Shown: positions 22,234 through 34,100 of the stretch, in pieces
Numbering within the stretch: position 1 is the stretch's first letter
How the letters are laid out: every line of letters starts with the position of its first letter
Assembly (NCBI GenBank): GCA_004352715.1
Contig: SCFE01000003.1
Location: forward strand, 2,971,713 to 3,035,712
DNA length: 64,000 nt
Direction of reading: 5' to 3'
Source of the DNA: Hofstenia miamia
Lineage: Eukaryota; Xenacoelomorpha; Acoela
Notes under the pieces: generated by a model
The model's database searches: none
Told to the model about the DNA's origin: nothing
Seen by the model: only the letters and a program-made list of their open reading frames with translations
Made by a program: the position numbers and the translations under genes

Positions 22234-23021
22234 TCAATTATTTTGTTGCTCCTTGTACTCCTCCTCATCCAGAAAGAGTTTCAAATTTCTTATTTTTAGT
22301 CTGGACTTATCTACGTTATGCTCTTTCATAAGTTTGTATCTTTGCTGAAGAAGAATCTTTTCAGTTGCTCTGTCACTGACGCTTAGTTCTCCTTTTACAA
22401 ATAGCTTGTAATCATAAAAATTTTTCAAACGAAATGCTTTGGATACAATACAGCGCCTGGCCCAAACTGAGCCAACGTCAACGACTATTGGTCTAACCCG
22501 ACCGCTGCTAGATTTCCCGATTCGAAAAACGTCTCGTATTCCATTTGTACTTTCTTCCAGAAAATTGAAAATTTTCAGCACCTCGTTTTTGTCGTTTTCG
22601 AAACGATTTTCGGTTGGCTCGGGAATGCCACTAATTACTAATCTTGACATATGAATATTACTAACCTCAGTGCTTGGTTTGGCTTTAGTACTACAGCAGG
22701 ATGACGGTTTGATTTGCTCCATCGACTTTTGGAAATTCTCCATCAACTTGCCTTGTTTCTCATCTAGTTCCACAATTTGTTTAGCAATATTGTTGGTGAT
22801 AGATTCCAATCGTGAGACCTGATCAGACAAAGTTGCAGTTTTAGTCCAAATTTTTTTTTCTCCGGTGTCGACACAGTCGTTGCAAAAAGTAATAAAATGT
22901 TGGTGGTATAGAGTAAGTGCATCCACACACCCTTGCGAAAAGCCAGTACACTTTTTGTCAGATGTTAGCGAGATATTGCAGCATATAAATGAAAATCTAT
23001 GCACATTACTTTCAAAGCCAT
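22234..23021 (-). CDS. LINE D ORF1 protein, open frame up to the gap
   Basis: A 256-codon open frame from the first in-frame ATG (23004) to a stop at 22234-22236; it may extend further 5' into the gap. The N-terminal part has Cys/His spacing (CCN, KC, GC, H, CNDC) suggestive of the end of a PHD-type zinc finger. It is followed by a heptad-like coiled coil around TLSDQVSRLESITNNIAKQI. An RRM-like region follows, with RLVISGIPEP, DVFRIGK and RPIVVDVG, and a basic C-terminus SRLKIRNLKLFLDEE. The protein would bind and multimerise on element RNA. It is intact over the visible part, implying a young insertion. Confidence 0.8.
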
Positions 23022-24021
23022 NNNNNNNNNNNNNNNNNNNNNNNNNNNNNNNNNNNNNNNNNNNNNNNNNNNNNNNNNNNNNNNNNNNNNNNNNNNNNNN
23101 NNNNNNNNNNNNNNNNNNNNNNNNNNNNNNNNNNNNNNNNNNNNNNNNNNNNNNNNNNNNNNNNNNNNNNNNNNNNNNNNNNNNNNNNNNNNNNNNNNNN
23201 NNNNNNNNNNNNNNNNNNNNNNNNNNNNNNNNNNNNNNNNNNNNNNNNNNNNNNNNNNNNNNNNNNNNNNNNNNNNNNNNNNNNNNNNNNNNNNNNNNNN
23301 NNNNNNNNNNNNNNNNNNNNNNNNNNNNNNNNNNNNNNNNNNNNNNNNNNNNNNNNNNNNNNNNNNNNNNNNNNNNNNNNNNNNNNNNNNNNNNNNNNNN
23401 NNNNNNNNNNNNNNNNNNNNNNNNNNNNNNNNNNNNNNNNNNNNNNNNNNNNNNNNNNNNNNNNNNNNNNNNNNNNNNNNNNNNNNNNNNNNNNNNNNNN
23501 NNNNNNNNNNNNNNNNNNNNNNNNNNNNNNNNNNNNNNNNNNNNNNNNNNNNNNNNNNNNNNNNNNNNNNNNNNNNNNNNNNNNNNNNNNNNNNNNNNNN
23601 NNNNNNNNNNNNNNNNNNNNNNNNNNNNNNNNNNNNNNNNNNNNNNNNNNNNNNNNNNNNNNNNNNNNNNNNNNNNNNNNNNNNNNNNNNNNNNNNNNNN
23701 NNNNNNNNNNNNNNNNNNNNNNNNNNNNNNNNNNNNNNNNNNNNNNNNNNNNNNNNNNNNNNNNNNNNNNNNNNNNNNNNNNNNNNNNNNNNNNNNNNNN
23801 NNNNNNNNNNNNNNNNNNNNNNNNNNNNNNNNNNNNNNNNNNNNNNNNNNNNNNNNNNNNNNNNNNNNNNNNNNNNNNNNNNNNNNNNNNNNNNNNNNNN
23901 NNNNNNNNNNNNNNNNNNNNNNNNNNNNNNNNNNNNNNNNNNNNNNNNNNNNNNNNNNNNNNNNNNNNNNNNNNNNNNNNNNNNNNNNNNNNNNNNNNNN
24001 NNNNNNNNNNNNNNNNNNNNN
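23022..24021. other. Assembly gap (1000 N)
   Basis: Exactly 1000 N, flanked on both sides by LINE D ORF1 sequence in the same orientation. The true distance is unknown. Confidence 0.99.
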
Positions 24022-24549
24022 TTAGTTCTCCTTTTACAAATACCTTGTAATCATCAAAATTTTTCAAACGAAATGCTTTGGATACAATACAGCGCCTGGC
24101 CCAAATTGAGCCAACGTCAACGACTATTGGTCTAACCCGACCGCTGCTAGATTTCCTGATTCGAAAAACGTCTCGTATTCCATTTGTACTTTCTTCCAGA
24201 AAATTGAAAATTTTCAGCACCTCGTTTTTGTCGTTTTCGAAATGATTTTCGGTTGGCTCGGGAATGCCACTAATTACTAATCTTGACATATGAATATTAC
24301 TAACCTCAGTGCTTGGTTTGGTTTTAGTACTACAGCGGTATGACGGTTTGATTTGCTCCATCGACTTTTGGAAATTCGCCATTAACTTGCCTTGTTTCTC
24401 ATCTAGTTCCACAATTTGTTTAGCAATATCGTTGGTGATAGATTCCAATTGTGAGACTTGATCAGACAACGTTGCAATTTTAGTCCAAAATTTTTTTTTC
24501 CGGTGTCGACACAGTCGTTGCAAAAAGTAATAAAATGTTGGTGGTATTG
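24022..24549 (-). pseudogene. LINE D copy 2: partial ORF1, 5'-truncated, inserted in hAT relic
   Basis: Nearly identical to 22384-22912 (a few substitutions, for example ISGIPEPTENH versus ENR). Reading on the minus strand it begins at 24549, where similarity to copy 1 stops sharply and hAT transposase sequence starts, so this is a 5'-truncated LINE insertion. The frame covers the coiled coil and RRM-like part up to the gap. A one-base difference in the A/T run near 24487-24496 changes the frame relative to copy 1. Confidence 0.82.
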
Positions 24550-25030
24550 TGTTTTTGATTGAAAATTTCAAGTGCTTCGTTTCTAGTTGGAGAATCGCCA
24601 GAGTTGTGCAGAATACTTAGTGCTTCTAATATTGCTGTTAAAAGAATAAAAAAAGAGGCACGTGTCTGATCTGAAAATCCAACGTGTATCACTGGGTGCT
24701 TAGAGTTTCATTGACTGTTTACCAGGCACGAGTGACAACAGAAGATCAAAAAACATGTGTATATAATTGGTTTATCATGATACGGCAAATAACACTAGAT
24801 TAAGCCTGTGTGAATAACAGTGATAATACAACCCGTTTTTGAATGTTTTTTTCAATATAGCTTGAGCCCAATTTTTTTCAGTCATAGCACTTGCACCATC
24901 AAAGGCAAAGTCAATGCACTTGGAAGGATTTATTGAAAAGATAGACAATATTTCATCTTTTTATCGCTGGTCATGACATCATTAGTGATATAAATATTAA
25001 GACAAAATTCCATGCTAATCTTATCCTACT
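24550..25030 (-). pseudogene. hAT-type transposase relic (DUF4371/ZMYM-like)
   Basis: Minus-strand pieces: EFCLNIYITNDVMTS (about 25010-24965), then IDFAFDGASAMTEKNWAQAI and YYHCYSHRLNLVLF (about 24920-24785). After a stop, TRASFFILLTAILEALSIL and GDSPTRNEALEIFN follow (about 24665-24565). An FDGAS block followed by H-C-x-x-H-x-L-N-L-V and a later L-x-x-GDSxTR segment is characteristic of hAT-superfamily transposases of the DUF4371/zinc-finger-MYM group. Frameshifts and stops make it a fossil. The LINE D insertion removed or displaced its C-terminal part. Confidence 0.72.
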
Positions 25031-25469
25031 TTTTAAGAAAATACTCGTTTACTGAAATGAATAGTGGTGAACAAGGAAAGCAATTAAAAATCTTATTTAA
25101 TCATATTCTATACAACTAACTATATGAAATTTGTTTGTATCATTATCATTATGATATCAAAACTAGTGCTATACTTGCATGACATCTACAATGTTATTCT
25201 TTTTAAAAATAATGTAACTCAATATTTGATATCATCAAAAAGGGCTAATAACGAAATGTTTCTGCAGTGCAATAATATATAATTTATGTTAATAAGAAGA
25301 GTGCAAGATTTGAATTAATTATGCGCAAGATTTGAGTTTTTGGGTGCATGTACCACTTGCACCCTTATGTATACCCCCTGTTTATGTCTATTTCAATTTC
25401 AGAGAGAAATATTGGACGTGCTCTAAAAAACTTAAAATCATGAGCGAACAGAAAAACTACAAAATTCGA
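25031..25469. other. AT-rich non-coding stretch
   Basis: May hold more decayed hAT sequence on the minus strand at its left end. I see no other feature. Confidence 0.4.
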
Positions 25470-25640
25470 TCACTTAATAAGAAGCAAATAGTTGAACAAA
25501 CTCATCCTCTAGATCAATCTTTTGAAGTTTTACCAGTGCAATTGAATGAGAGATTTTATCAAATGCCTTTCTAAAGTGTAAGTATACACAAATACTGGGA
25601 TATTGGAATCAAAGGCATTATAGACTAAATCTACAAATTT
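25470..25640 (-). pseudogene. Short LINE RT fragment (motif A region)
   Basis: On the minus strand, after a stop, KAFDKISHSIALVKLQKIDL (about 25558-25499) matches the motif A segment 'KAFDxIxHxxLLxKLxxxG' of LINE reverse transcriptases. It is preceded by PVFVYTYTL and followed by a frameshifted LFASY/LSDRI that fits the 'xxSYLxxR' continuation. About 170 bp only, heavily decayed. Confidence 0.6.
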
Positions 25641-27240
25641 TGTAAATTGACGATGCTCAAGTTGAGCGAAATATATCTTTTAGTCTAATGTTTTTACTAA
25701 AAATTATTAAAGATCCTTAACAACAATAAATAAATCTAAAATGTTAGTAGTTGTGTTACAGTTGATCTTCGTGGATAAAACCATGTTGACATGAGGCAAG
25801 TCGAGGCTTAATAAGTGGACATTGCATTTTAAATACGAACTTTTCAAGCACAATAGAAAGCTTAGATAAGTGAAAAAATTGTCTGTGAGCGTCAATATTT
25901 ACAAAACTCATTAGTCTTGCATATAGGAGTTATGTAAGCTGTGTTACAGATTAAGGGGTAAGTTCGCGTTGCAATAATTTAATTGAAAAAGTGGTAGCCA
26001 TAAAGCGTAAAAGTTTTTTATGATTACCGGGGCAAATTATCACCAGTCTTTGTAGATGCTAGAAAACAAGAGGAAAGCGGATAAAAAATATTCTTATACG
26101 TGAATAAAACAGTTGAATCCAGCAAAATATCAAGGGCTTTGGTATGAAGAGGGCAGGTAAAGTGACATGAATGTTTATAAACTGAAGAAAATATTGAGTA
26201 AGCAAGTCAGCTTTTTCTGATGAAACAGGGTTTTTGCGTGTTCAAATGCAGTATGGAAATGTAAGGAGTTGTAGAATATAAAAACAAGAACTTTGAAAGC
26301 TTCATCTTAGTAAAACTTTGAGTTTGAAAATTTATTCAACCAAGATTATTTGTAGTGTTCAATAAAGATAGAGACTTTTTTACATTAAGAAGTAATTTCG
26401 GCATGACTATAATTTCGTTTTGCTGTGTGATATTTATTCATAGTATGGATTGATTGAAAAAGAAAATAATAAGGATATAGAAATCTCTTTCTTCACTTAT
26501 TGGGGATATATGGATAAAGACATGGTAAAATTGCAATGTACCAGTCTTTAACCGAATTTCCAGGGATGGGAAAGTCTTCAAATTTTGAAAGAAAATTCTC
26601 CATGGAACCAAAATCGCATTGAGAGTATGAATAATCCCTTGATGACGTTGATGGAAGAACAATTGATAAACTTACGTCGAATTTGATAAAATGATGGCCA
26701 GAGATTGAATAAAGATATCGCAATTGGAAAGAGTAAAGTCAAGAGTATTTCCTGCTAGAACAATGAGAATCTTGAAATTATTGTGCACCTATAATGTACG
26801 AATTTCTGAGTGAACATTATGCATGTAGTAGTCACATTAAAAAACTACAACAAACATCGACAGTAAATGATTATCATTCTAAGACAAGACAGTACGGCGC
26901 GATACATTTTCACAATTTATATTTGAGATTTGAATAGACAATTTAATTCAAATGTAACTTCTAAATACCTTAAGGCAATCGTTGATTGAGAATGTAGGTC
27001 ACAATTTTGTGAGCTTTGTTCAAAGTTTACATTATGGAAAATTTCGTTTACTTTACGGTAATAGTCAATTTGTGCATGTTAAATTTTGCGCATAATTTGA
27101 TACTCCGCAGTCAGCGAATGATGTTAGATGACCTTCAACTATACAATCTCGATTGATCCCCAAAATATCAAAAGTGACGGTACATGAACGCTTGTGATGT
27201 AAAAATCTTACTTCGGTAAAAATGTCCAAAATGCTTTAAG
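25641..27240. other. AT-rich non-coding stretch
   Basis: 1.6 kb with dispersed short open frames and no motif I can support. No terminal inverted repeats were noticed. Confidence 0.45.
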
Positions 27241-27700
27241 CCTTTGGATTTATTCGGTGATCATGCTATGTCATGCGCGGTTGATGGTGAAAGAATTGCG
27301 CGTCATGATACACTCAGGGACGCTAACCTCAGAGTCTCGTGCTCGTCCTGGGGACATCTTTTTGCCATGCTGGTCTTCTGGCCGACCAGCCACTCTAGAC
27401 GTGACTGTAATTAGTTCACTGCAGCCTTCGATTGCTTCTCTTGCGGGTACTAATGCTGGTCATGCTCTGGAAGTTTCAGACAAAATAAAGTTTACTAAAT
27501 ACGCAGAATCATGTCCTTCATACCACTATCAGTGGAAGCTCTAGGAGGATAGTCACCAATTGCTATCAAAGTATTCTCCAAGATGTTTTTATGTCTTCTG
27601 CCAGGAATGCCTCTTGCGATCTGAATACAATTTCTACATATTTTTTCCAGCAATTGTCAGTAATTTTCTTCTTTTATCAAGATATGGTGGTTAGGGTTCA
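27241..27700 (+). pseudogene. Retroelement C-terminal domain fragment (PD-(D/E)XK-like region)
   Basis: Higher-GC island with RARPGDIFLPCWSSGRPATL, DVTVISSLQPSIASLAGTNA, KYAESC and, after a frameshift near 27515, FIPLSVEALGG. This 'RPGDxxxPxWxxGRPxxxDVTVxxxLQ ... FxPLxVExxGGW' pattern occurs downstream of RT in uncharacterised retroelement-derived ORFs of cnidarians and other invertebrates. The conserved GD, DxTV and E resemble a PD-(D/E)XK nuclease fold, but I infer this without a search. No RT is attached here, so only the tail of such an ORF remains. Confidence 0.55.
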
Positions 27701-28334
27701 AGTAATTCATGTCTAATCTGTGACATCTGGAACACAAACTAATTAAATAGTGTTATCCTCAGCTTCTCAACCATTGTACAAGTTTTTCAGTATCGATCAC
27801 TCAAAAAATAATCATTGAAATGTTAATTTTATATGTATTGATTTTCGTTCTTTAAAAAAACTGCGGTAAACTTCATCGCTTTATCATTTCTATGAAACTT
27901 TAACAATTTCAATCATGAATATATTTCGCTTATAATTAACATCGTTATAATAATAATTTATAATTAAAATCAAGAAATTTCAGCACTAAATTCTTACAAA
28001 ATTTGATGTAATTTGTTATAAATTTAATGAAAATAATTTTTGAAAACATAATCATTTGTTATTTAAAATAGGTTTTAAAAATATATAATATCATTCAGCT
28101 GTTTTCAGTGGAAATTAATCTTGAGTTTTGCATAATATTTTATAATTGAATTGATAGTCACAAAACTTTAAGTGATTTTTAAGAACCGACGAAAAACAAT
28201 CTTGTTTTGAATTTAAGAGCAATATTTCCAATGAGCTCTAAACAATAATACATCCACATTGCAATACATAGAAGCTTTGACATTTGCTCAAATTATGAAC
28301 AAATTCATCAAAACATTTTATAACTTAAAAACAT
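27701..28334. other. AT-rich non-coding stretch
   Basis: No supported feature; very AT-rich. Confidence 0.45.
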
Positions 28335-28690
28335 CCGACGAAAATATCAATACCCAATAGAGTTCATAGATCGTAAGATTAGAGAAACAATAAATAAGAT
28401 CATTAAAAAATATAACCTCAACATGAAGAAGTCACTTATACGTACATTTAAAATAGAATACCGAGGAATCCATACAAGCTGCTTAATAAATCTTAAGAAC
28501 AGGAAATTCATAAGAGAAAATGGGAGAATAATAACATAAAAAAACCTCTATTTTCAATTTAAAAGCACCTACTAATTTGGTTGTTCACAAAATTACATAC
28601 GCCTGTGGCAAGACTTATGTTCGACAAACATTAAGACAACTATGTAGAAAAATAATTCAAGAACTTAGGCACTTTAACAAATATTGAATC
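28335..28690 (+). pseudogene. Penelope-like element fragment (RT thumb and GIY-YIG region)
   Basis: YPIEFIDRKIRETINKII (about 28350-28403) resembles the 'NGYP..FI...I' segment near the end of the Penelope RT. Farther on, NLVVHKITYACGKTYVRQT (about 28575-28630) resembles the GIY-YIG endonuclease start 'VVYKIxCxCGKxYIGQT', with the second conserved Gly replaced by Arg. The order (RT end, linker, GIY-YIG) is that of Penelope-like elements. Stops near 28380 and 28539 mark decay. Confidence 0.55.
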
Positions 28691-29355
28691 ACTTAAAGGT
28701 TTGTAACTATCAATTCAATTATATAATATGTAAAACTCAAGATTAATTGTCTTTTATGTTCAAGACATCTACTTTACAATGTATTCCAGTTATTGACTCA
28801 TTTATTTTTCAGGAATTAACAATTAATTAAAAACGTTCATTAACTAGTCGCACTAAAAATATCTCATATGTTGCAGAACAATTACCTTTTTATACAAACT
28901 GGCACCAAAGATTAAAATATTAAATATGCATCAAATTTTTTATCAAATCTGTAGCAATCAGTTGTATTAAATTTTCGTTTAAATTTGATATTATTATTCT
29001 TATTATTCAGTTTATATTACTTAAGGCTAAAAATATAGGCTTATTCCATTATACTAGATGAATTTAAAAAATACAAATCTTTTATTCAATCACTGAACAT
29101 AAAATATATTTAAATGCATATACATAGTTAAAAATTAATGGATATAGACTAGCTCAGAATTAACAATGTAAGTGCAAGCTTTAAAAACTAATACTAATTT
29201 ATTATATTTTTAATTTTTTTTCTCAACCCTATAAAAGAAACACCATAAATAACTATCATAAGTGCCCTCTTTTTCAATAACATTTCAAGAAAACATTTAA
29301 ATAAAATTTTAGCAAAAAATTATAACCAATCTCTACTAAAGTTAACACACTATAA
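28691..29355. other. AT-rich non-coding stretch
   Basis: No supported feature. Confidence 0.4.
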
Positions 29356-30320
29356 TTAGATTTTTATAAATAAAATTCAAGAAAGCCTTTGACAATGTAA
29401 ATTACTACATTAATTGGCTTGACAGATTTATTGGGAATAGACAACAAATGGTTAAATATAATAACAGACTTTCGGATATGGAAAAGATCAACAAAGGTGT
29501 TCCTCAAGGTTCCCTTGTGGTCCATTTCTGTTCAACATATGTATTGATTCTTTAAATTGTGACTCTTTAAATATTACAAATGGATCTATTATTAAGTATG
29601 CTGATGATACACTGATTTGTCTTCCAACTCTTGAAAATTTAGACTTAACACATTTAATTAATGATAAGATCAAATCTTGGTATGAAGAAAACAAATGTGA
29701 AATTAATTATAGAAAGTCGATGGAAATTATTATACCATTGATGAGAAAATTTGTTGATAATATATCTAAAATTGATTGCTATTCCTCAGTAACAACAATG
29801 AAATATCTTGGATTTACCATAAATAACAAGCTTTCATTCAAAAAACATTGCTCAAATTTATAAAAGATCAATGAGAAATTTCTATATAATATTAAAAGTA
29901 AAAAATTTTTAAATCAAGATGAAACTGAAGTTTTATTTAATTCCCTAGTTAATTCTATTATAATTTACGGCATCCAAATATATGCAGGTGAATCAGAAAC
30001 ACATTTATCTAAGCTTAAGAACATATACAAGAAAGCGTTTAAATATAAACTTATTACTAAAAAATTAAATATTTTTAACATCATTAAAGCAATATGACAA
30101 AGCATTACATCAACATATTGAATACTCTCAAAAACATCAACTAAAACATTTCATTAGCAAAAGAATTGAATACGCTACATTAAATTTAGAAATAATCCAC
30201 CGAAATTATTCTCACCAAAGACCATATTCCCAGATCGATATTTCCCATGTTATTAATTATTTTTATTTTTTAGTTTTGTAGTTTGTAGTGTAGTTTACTT
30301 TATTGTAAGCTTAATTAAAG

Positions 30321-30352
<32 letters not shown>
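29356..30352 (+). mobile_element. LINE E: 5'-truncated LINE with (TTA)n tail
   Basis: Starts inside RT motif A (KFKKAFDNVNYY, about 29365), then GNRQQMVKYNNRL and NKGVPQGS (motif B, 29491-29514). A frameshift near 29515 leads into GPFLFNICIDSL, motif C KYADDTLIC (about 29596-29622), and TMKYLGFTINNKLSFKKH. The C-terminal part is broken by stops at 29861 and about 30095. The 3' end carries (TTA)n at 30317-30352, a microsatellite tail typical of this LINE group. 5' truncation plus a tail on the plus strand indicates an ordinary retrotransposition product. Confidence 0.85.
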
Positions 30353-30353
<1 letters not shown>

Positions 30354-30996
30354 ACCGATTTTAGCTATTTTAATATTGCAGTGATTACATATATATATGC
30401 AAAATTTCCATAACGAATAAAACATATCCAATCAAAAAATTGTGGTAGACACGTTTTTAAAAAACATAAAACTTTATTTCATTAAAATTGCAAATTATTA
30501 AAATTGATAAATTTCTTTACAAAATGGGTAAATTAACTAAACACTAATAAAATTTAGAATTCTATTTATATTCCCTGAAAATACAGCTGCTACTTCATGT
30601 AAGATTCCTAAACGTATATCACGAATTTAATAAAATAATAATACGAATTTTCATATTTTGAAAAAAATGTCTAAGGTTCAAACTAAACACATAATTTTGG
30701 GTTAAAAAACAGTAAAAATGCGCAAAATTTACATTCAAAATATACATTAAAAACTTGGTTTTGAACTTGGCAATTTAGGCAATTCGAAAAATAAAACACT
30801 TAAATTTTTATGTTCTAAATGTAAGTATGCATTGAATATTCCCAATCAGTCTTGAAGATTAGTATGTTGATCGTTACGATGTGTTGTCCAAAATTACAAA
30901 ATTCCATTTACAATAAGATTTGATTTTTTCAGTAGTTAAATTTTAATAAATAAAAGTTGAATTGTTTCATAGGTTTACTATTTCTTGAAATTATAC
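30353..30996. other. Spacer and probable 3' UTR of the SORBS gene
   Basis: AT-rich sequence downstream of the SORBS stop codon on the minus strand. Minus-strand AATAAA occurs near 30473 and elsewhere, so I cannot pick the poly(A) site. Confidence 0.4.
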
Positions 30997-31165
30997 CTAA
31001 AGCGGTGTGAGAAAATTTCCAGGAAATGTTCCAAACTGGCGATTCTTATTTGAAAACCCTACAAACCAGCCATCATCGCATTTCTCTATTACGGTGATGA
31101 CGTCATCTTCCTGTAGTTCTAGTTCGTCACTATATTTCGGTTGATAGGGACACTTTACACGATAA
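30997..31165 (-). CDS. SORBS: SORBS last exon: third SH3 domain and stop
   Basis: Encodes most of SH3-3: the ALYDY-equivalent YRVKCPYQP, then [20 protein letters not shown] (the conserved Trp) and [12 protein letters not shown], then TAG at 30997-30999. Family members end almost exactly here. The usual Tyr of the PxNYV motif is Phe (PGNF), and the first SH3 Tyr/Ala block is diverged (VKCPYQP). The acceptor is GAATTCTTAG. The upstream intron is only 43 bp, far shorter than the others. Confidence 0.95.
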
Positions 31166-34100
31166 CTAAGAATTCAGATAATTGTAAGAATTTGCCAATT
31201 TTACTTACAGCTGATTTAAATCGTATTTGGAGGAAGTGCTTTTTGTGTCTATAGTTGCATCATTCTAAAATTCTTAAAATTAATATATCAAATATAAAGC
31301 GGAATTAATTAAATTGGTACACTATGACCGCTAATAGACTGCTAAAATACAGCTATAAATTTATTAAATAACTATACAGATTTAATACAGAAAAAAGCAA
31401 TACCAGTGAGAGTGATGTCAAGTTATTAAGGGAGGTTGATTTTTCTAAATAAATAAATAATGACTTTCATTGCAACAAACCAAATACAATTTTTGAACTA
31501 AAAAATTAATAAATTGGATAGTTGTTAAATATTGTCTATAATTGTCGTGGATAAATCACTGGTAAGAGTATTCTACGAGATCTAGAAGATATTTTTAACT
31601 AGGTTGTTAGTATCCATTATACGCTTGTAGTAAGTTTCTTCTTCCTGTTTTAGCATATCAGATATACTATATCTTTCTAATGTCCATTTATACTTATATG
31701 TATCATCCAAATATTTGAATTTTCTTAAGGTTATTAAAATCTGAATCATATATGATTAAACCATTTTAGTAAAAAAATAAAGATTTAAAAGCTCCATTTA
31801 TTTCAGCTAAGGAAAAATTTGCCATCGCATATTAATTAACATATATGGCATAATAAAAAAATAGTTAACAAAAAAGCATTAATCCCAGCAACGCTCAGAA
31901 TTTAAAAGATGATAACATTTCCCTAATAAAGGAGCAAAATGCGAAATAAATGGGATTTAAAGCAAATACAATCATCCAACATATTCCAAATAATGGTGAA
32001 ACTATTGGCGCTGTTGAATCAGTATTTAAGTTAGCTGGATTTTTGCTATAGTAATTGGGAAATGTGTCATTTTGATAATCAACAGTTAATGAATAGCCAA
32101 AAATATCTTTATAAACTCCTTATAAAGATTACAAACTATTTTGAAAAAGTGAGAACTCTACTAACTAAAAATCGAAACATGAATTATAAGGAAAGATATG
32201 CAGAAAAAAGCGATACATCATGTTTTATGATTTATTGAAGATCCAGCCGTTGATCTATATAAATTGAAAAAAAATCAACGAATTTAATATATATCTCGAT
32301 AAAATTTGATGACGCAATGGGGTAAAGGCAAGAACAGCTATAAAAATATATTTTCCCAATGTTGAAAATTCTACAAATATATTTCAACCCTGCATTTTGG
32401 GTGTAAAGATAAAATCAGTATTAGTTGAATAATGTTTTAATTATAGTAACACTAAGGAACCGAAATATACGGCGGCATTTTTCATAAATGGACGGTGGTG
32501 TTTTGTTGTTTTCTGCTAAAATTTAAGTTGATGAAATATAGCGAACATTTTTGTGAAAATGTGGAAAATATGTTTATATTTATTAACATAACATCAAGAA
32601 TGTTCGTTCGATCACCTAAAAACAAGCTAAGACTAGAAAATCTCTCTAAAGAAATATTGCCAATTTTCCTCTTTCTTTTAAATTTATCAAAGTGATTAAA
32701 AAACCAACATATTTTCAGCCTCATGTGTTGTTGTGAATTAATCTTACATGGAGTATGTATGGAAATTTCATAGAAGCTTTCTTTAAAATTCGCTTCATGC
32801 AAACCGTGATATTCATATACTTTATTTATTATATGGTAAAATGATTTCCTATATTGCGAAATTGGATTTAAAATATTGCAACAACACCTTGCAACTCGCA
32901 TGCTTCTTGTGGGACATTCGTTTTATTACAACAGACAAATATTTTAACAAATCTTTGCTACAAATTTAAAAAATAGAAAATCATGCAGGCATTTTAACGG
33001 ATTAAAAACAAACCAAGCAAACAAAATAAGTTGCGTAAATTACGGCATGGATGTACATGTTTTATGAAATGCGAGTTAAAATTGAAATGCTAGTTTTCGG
33101 CGCGTTACTAGCAACTTCGTCGATCGTCAAAACCACCGAGAACTTGGGTTCCTAGTAACACTTTTCATTTTAAAATAGCAGTTGACTTAAATCTGTAGTG
33201 TTCGCATTCGTTCTATTAAATAACTGCTGTACATTTCGTTTGAATTATCAAAATAAACCGTTTTCAAGAGATAAACTCCTCCAACCTAAAAAATATCAAA
33301 AATCAGAAACATTTGTGAAAGGTTTGGAAGAGAGAGTACTTTATGTTCAACACAATGAACTTCAGTGTTTTTTCAACAGAGAAAGTTTATAGCTATTATT
33401 TTTTCATAGCGAATGATCAAGAGATATCACTAACTTCTTAGGCTGAATATAGAATCATGCGAAAACAAGAATGGAATAAAACTTACCATGTGTAGGGATA
33501 AGGTTTTCATTTACGAGAACTTCAACAAATGCAATTGGAAAAATTCCTGTTTTGTATCCGTGAGTTCCTTCATACCAATTTTCATCGATTTTACGTGTAA
33601 TTGTAACAAAATCTCCCTAAAACAAAGTATAAAAATTTGGATAAAGGCAGATCATGAGGCACCTAAATCTAGTTCCCAATTTAAGGACAATAGAAAGCTT
33701 AAAGGAATCGCTTACTCTTAATAGATCCAATTCTCCAGGGTTTTCAGCTCTGAAATCATATTTAGCGCGTGCAGTCACTTCTTTTGAGGCTGAAGGCGAA
33801 GGAGGGATGCGAGTTGTTTCAGCAACATGCTCTGTCTCCGAAATGTTTTCTGACACGTTTGAGCGATGGCGTACCGGAGCAACATAGGTTTCTAACTTAG
33901 CTTCAGAAGGCAACAACTAAATAATACGTTCAATCTATTGTGGTTCAATGAAAAAACTGTGCCTAAAAGCACAAACATCAATAAAATTACCTTGACATAA
34001 TTTGAGGGGAAAACACCAATTTTTCCATTAAGTTCACCTTCATACCAAAAGGCATCCACTTTTCTCCTGATGTTAACAATGTCACCTTTGGCAAGATCCA

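Larger units (their letters stand above)
21787..23021 (-). mobile_element. LINE D copy 1: ORF1 plus start of ORF2, minus strand
   Basis: Reading on the minus strand from the gap edge (23021): ORF1 to its stop near 22234, then ORF2 endonuclease from about 22225, cut off at about 21787. The 3' part of the element (RT) is missing, an unusual truncation for a LINE, which normally loses its 5' end. A deletion, or insertion next to the hepadna-like block, is likely. It is about 95% identical to copy 2 across the shared ORF1 region by eye. Confidence 0.8.

Noticed and set aside
32482-32901. 139-codon minus frame in a SORBS intron, tried as a linker exon
   Set aside because: Candidate splice sites give the wrong phase for joining SH3-2 to SH3-3, and the 41-nt exon at 31404-31444 fits instead.
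33488-33887. Plus-strand frames opposite the SORBS SH3-2 exons
   Set aside because: Antisense shadows of real minus-strand exons with matching splice sites.
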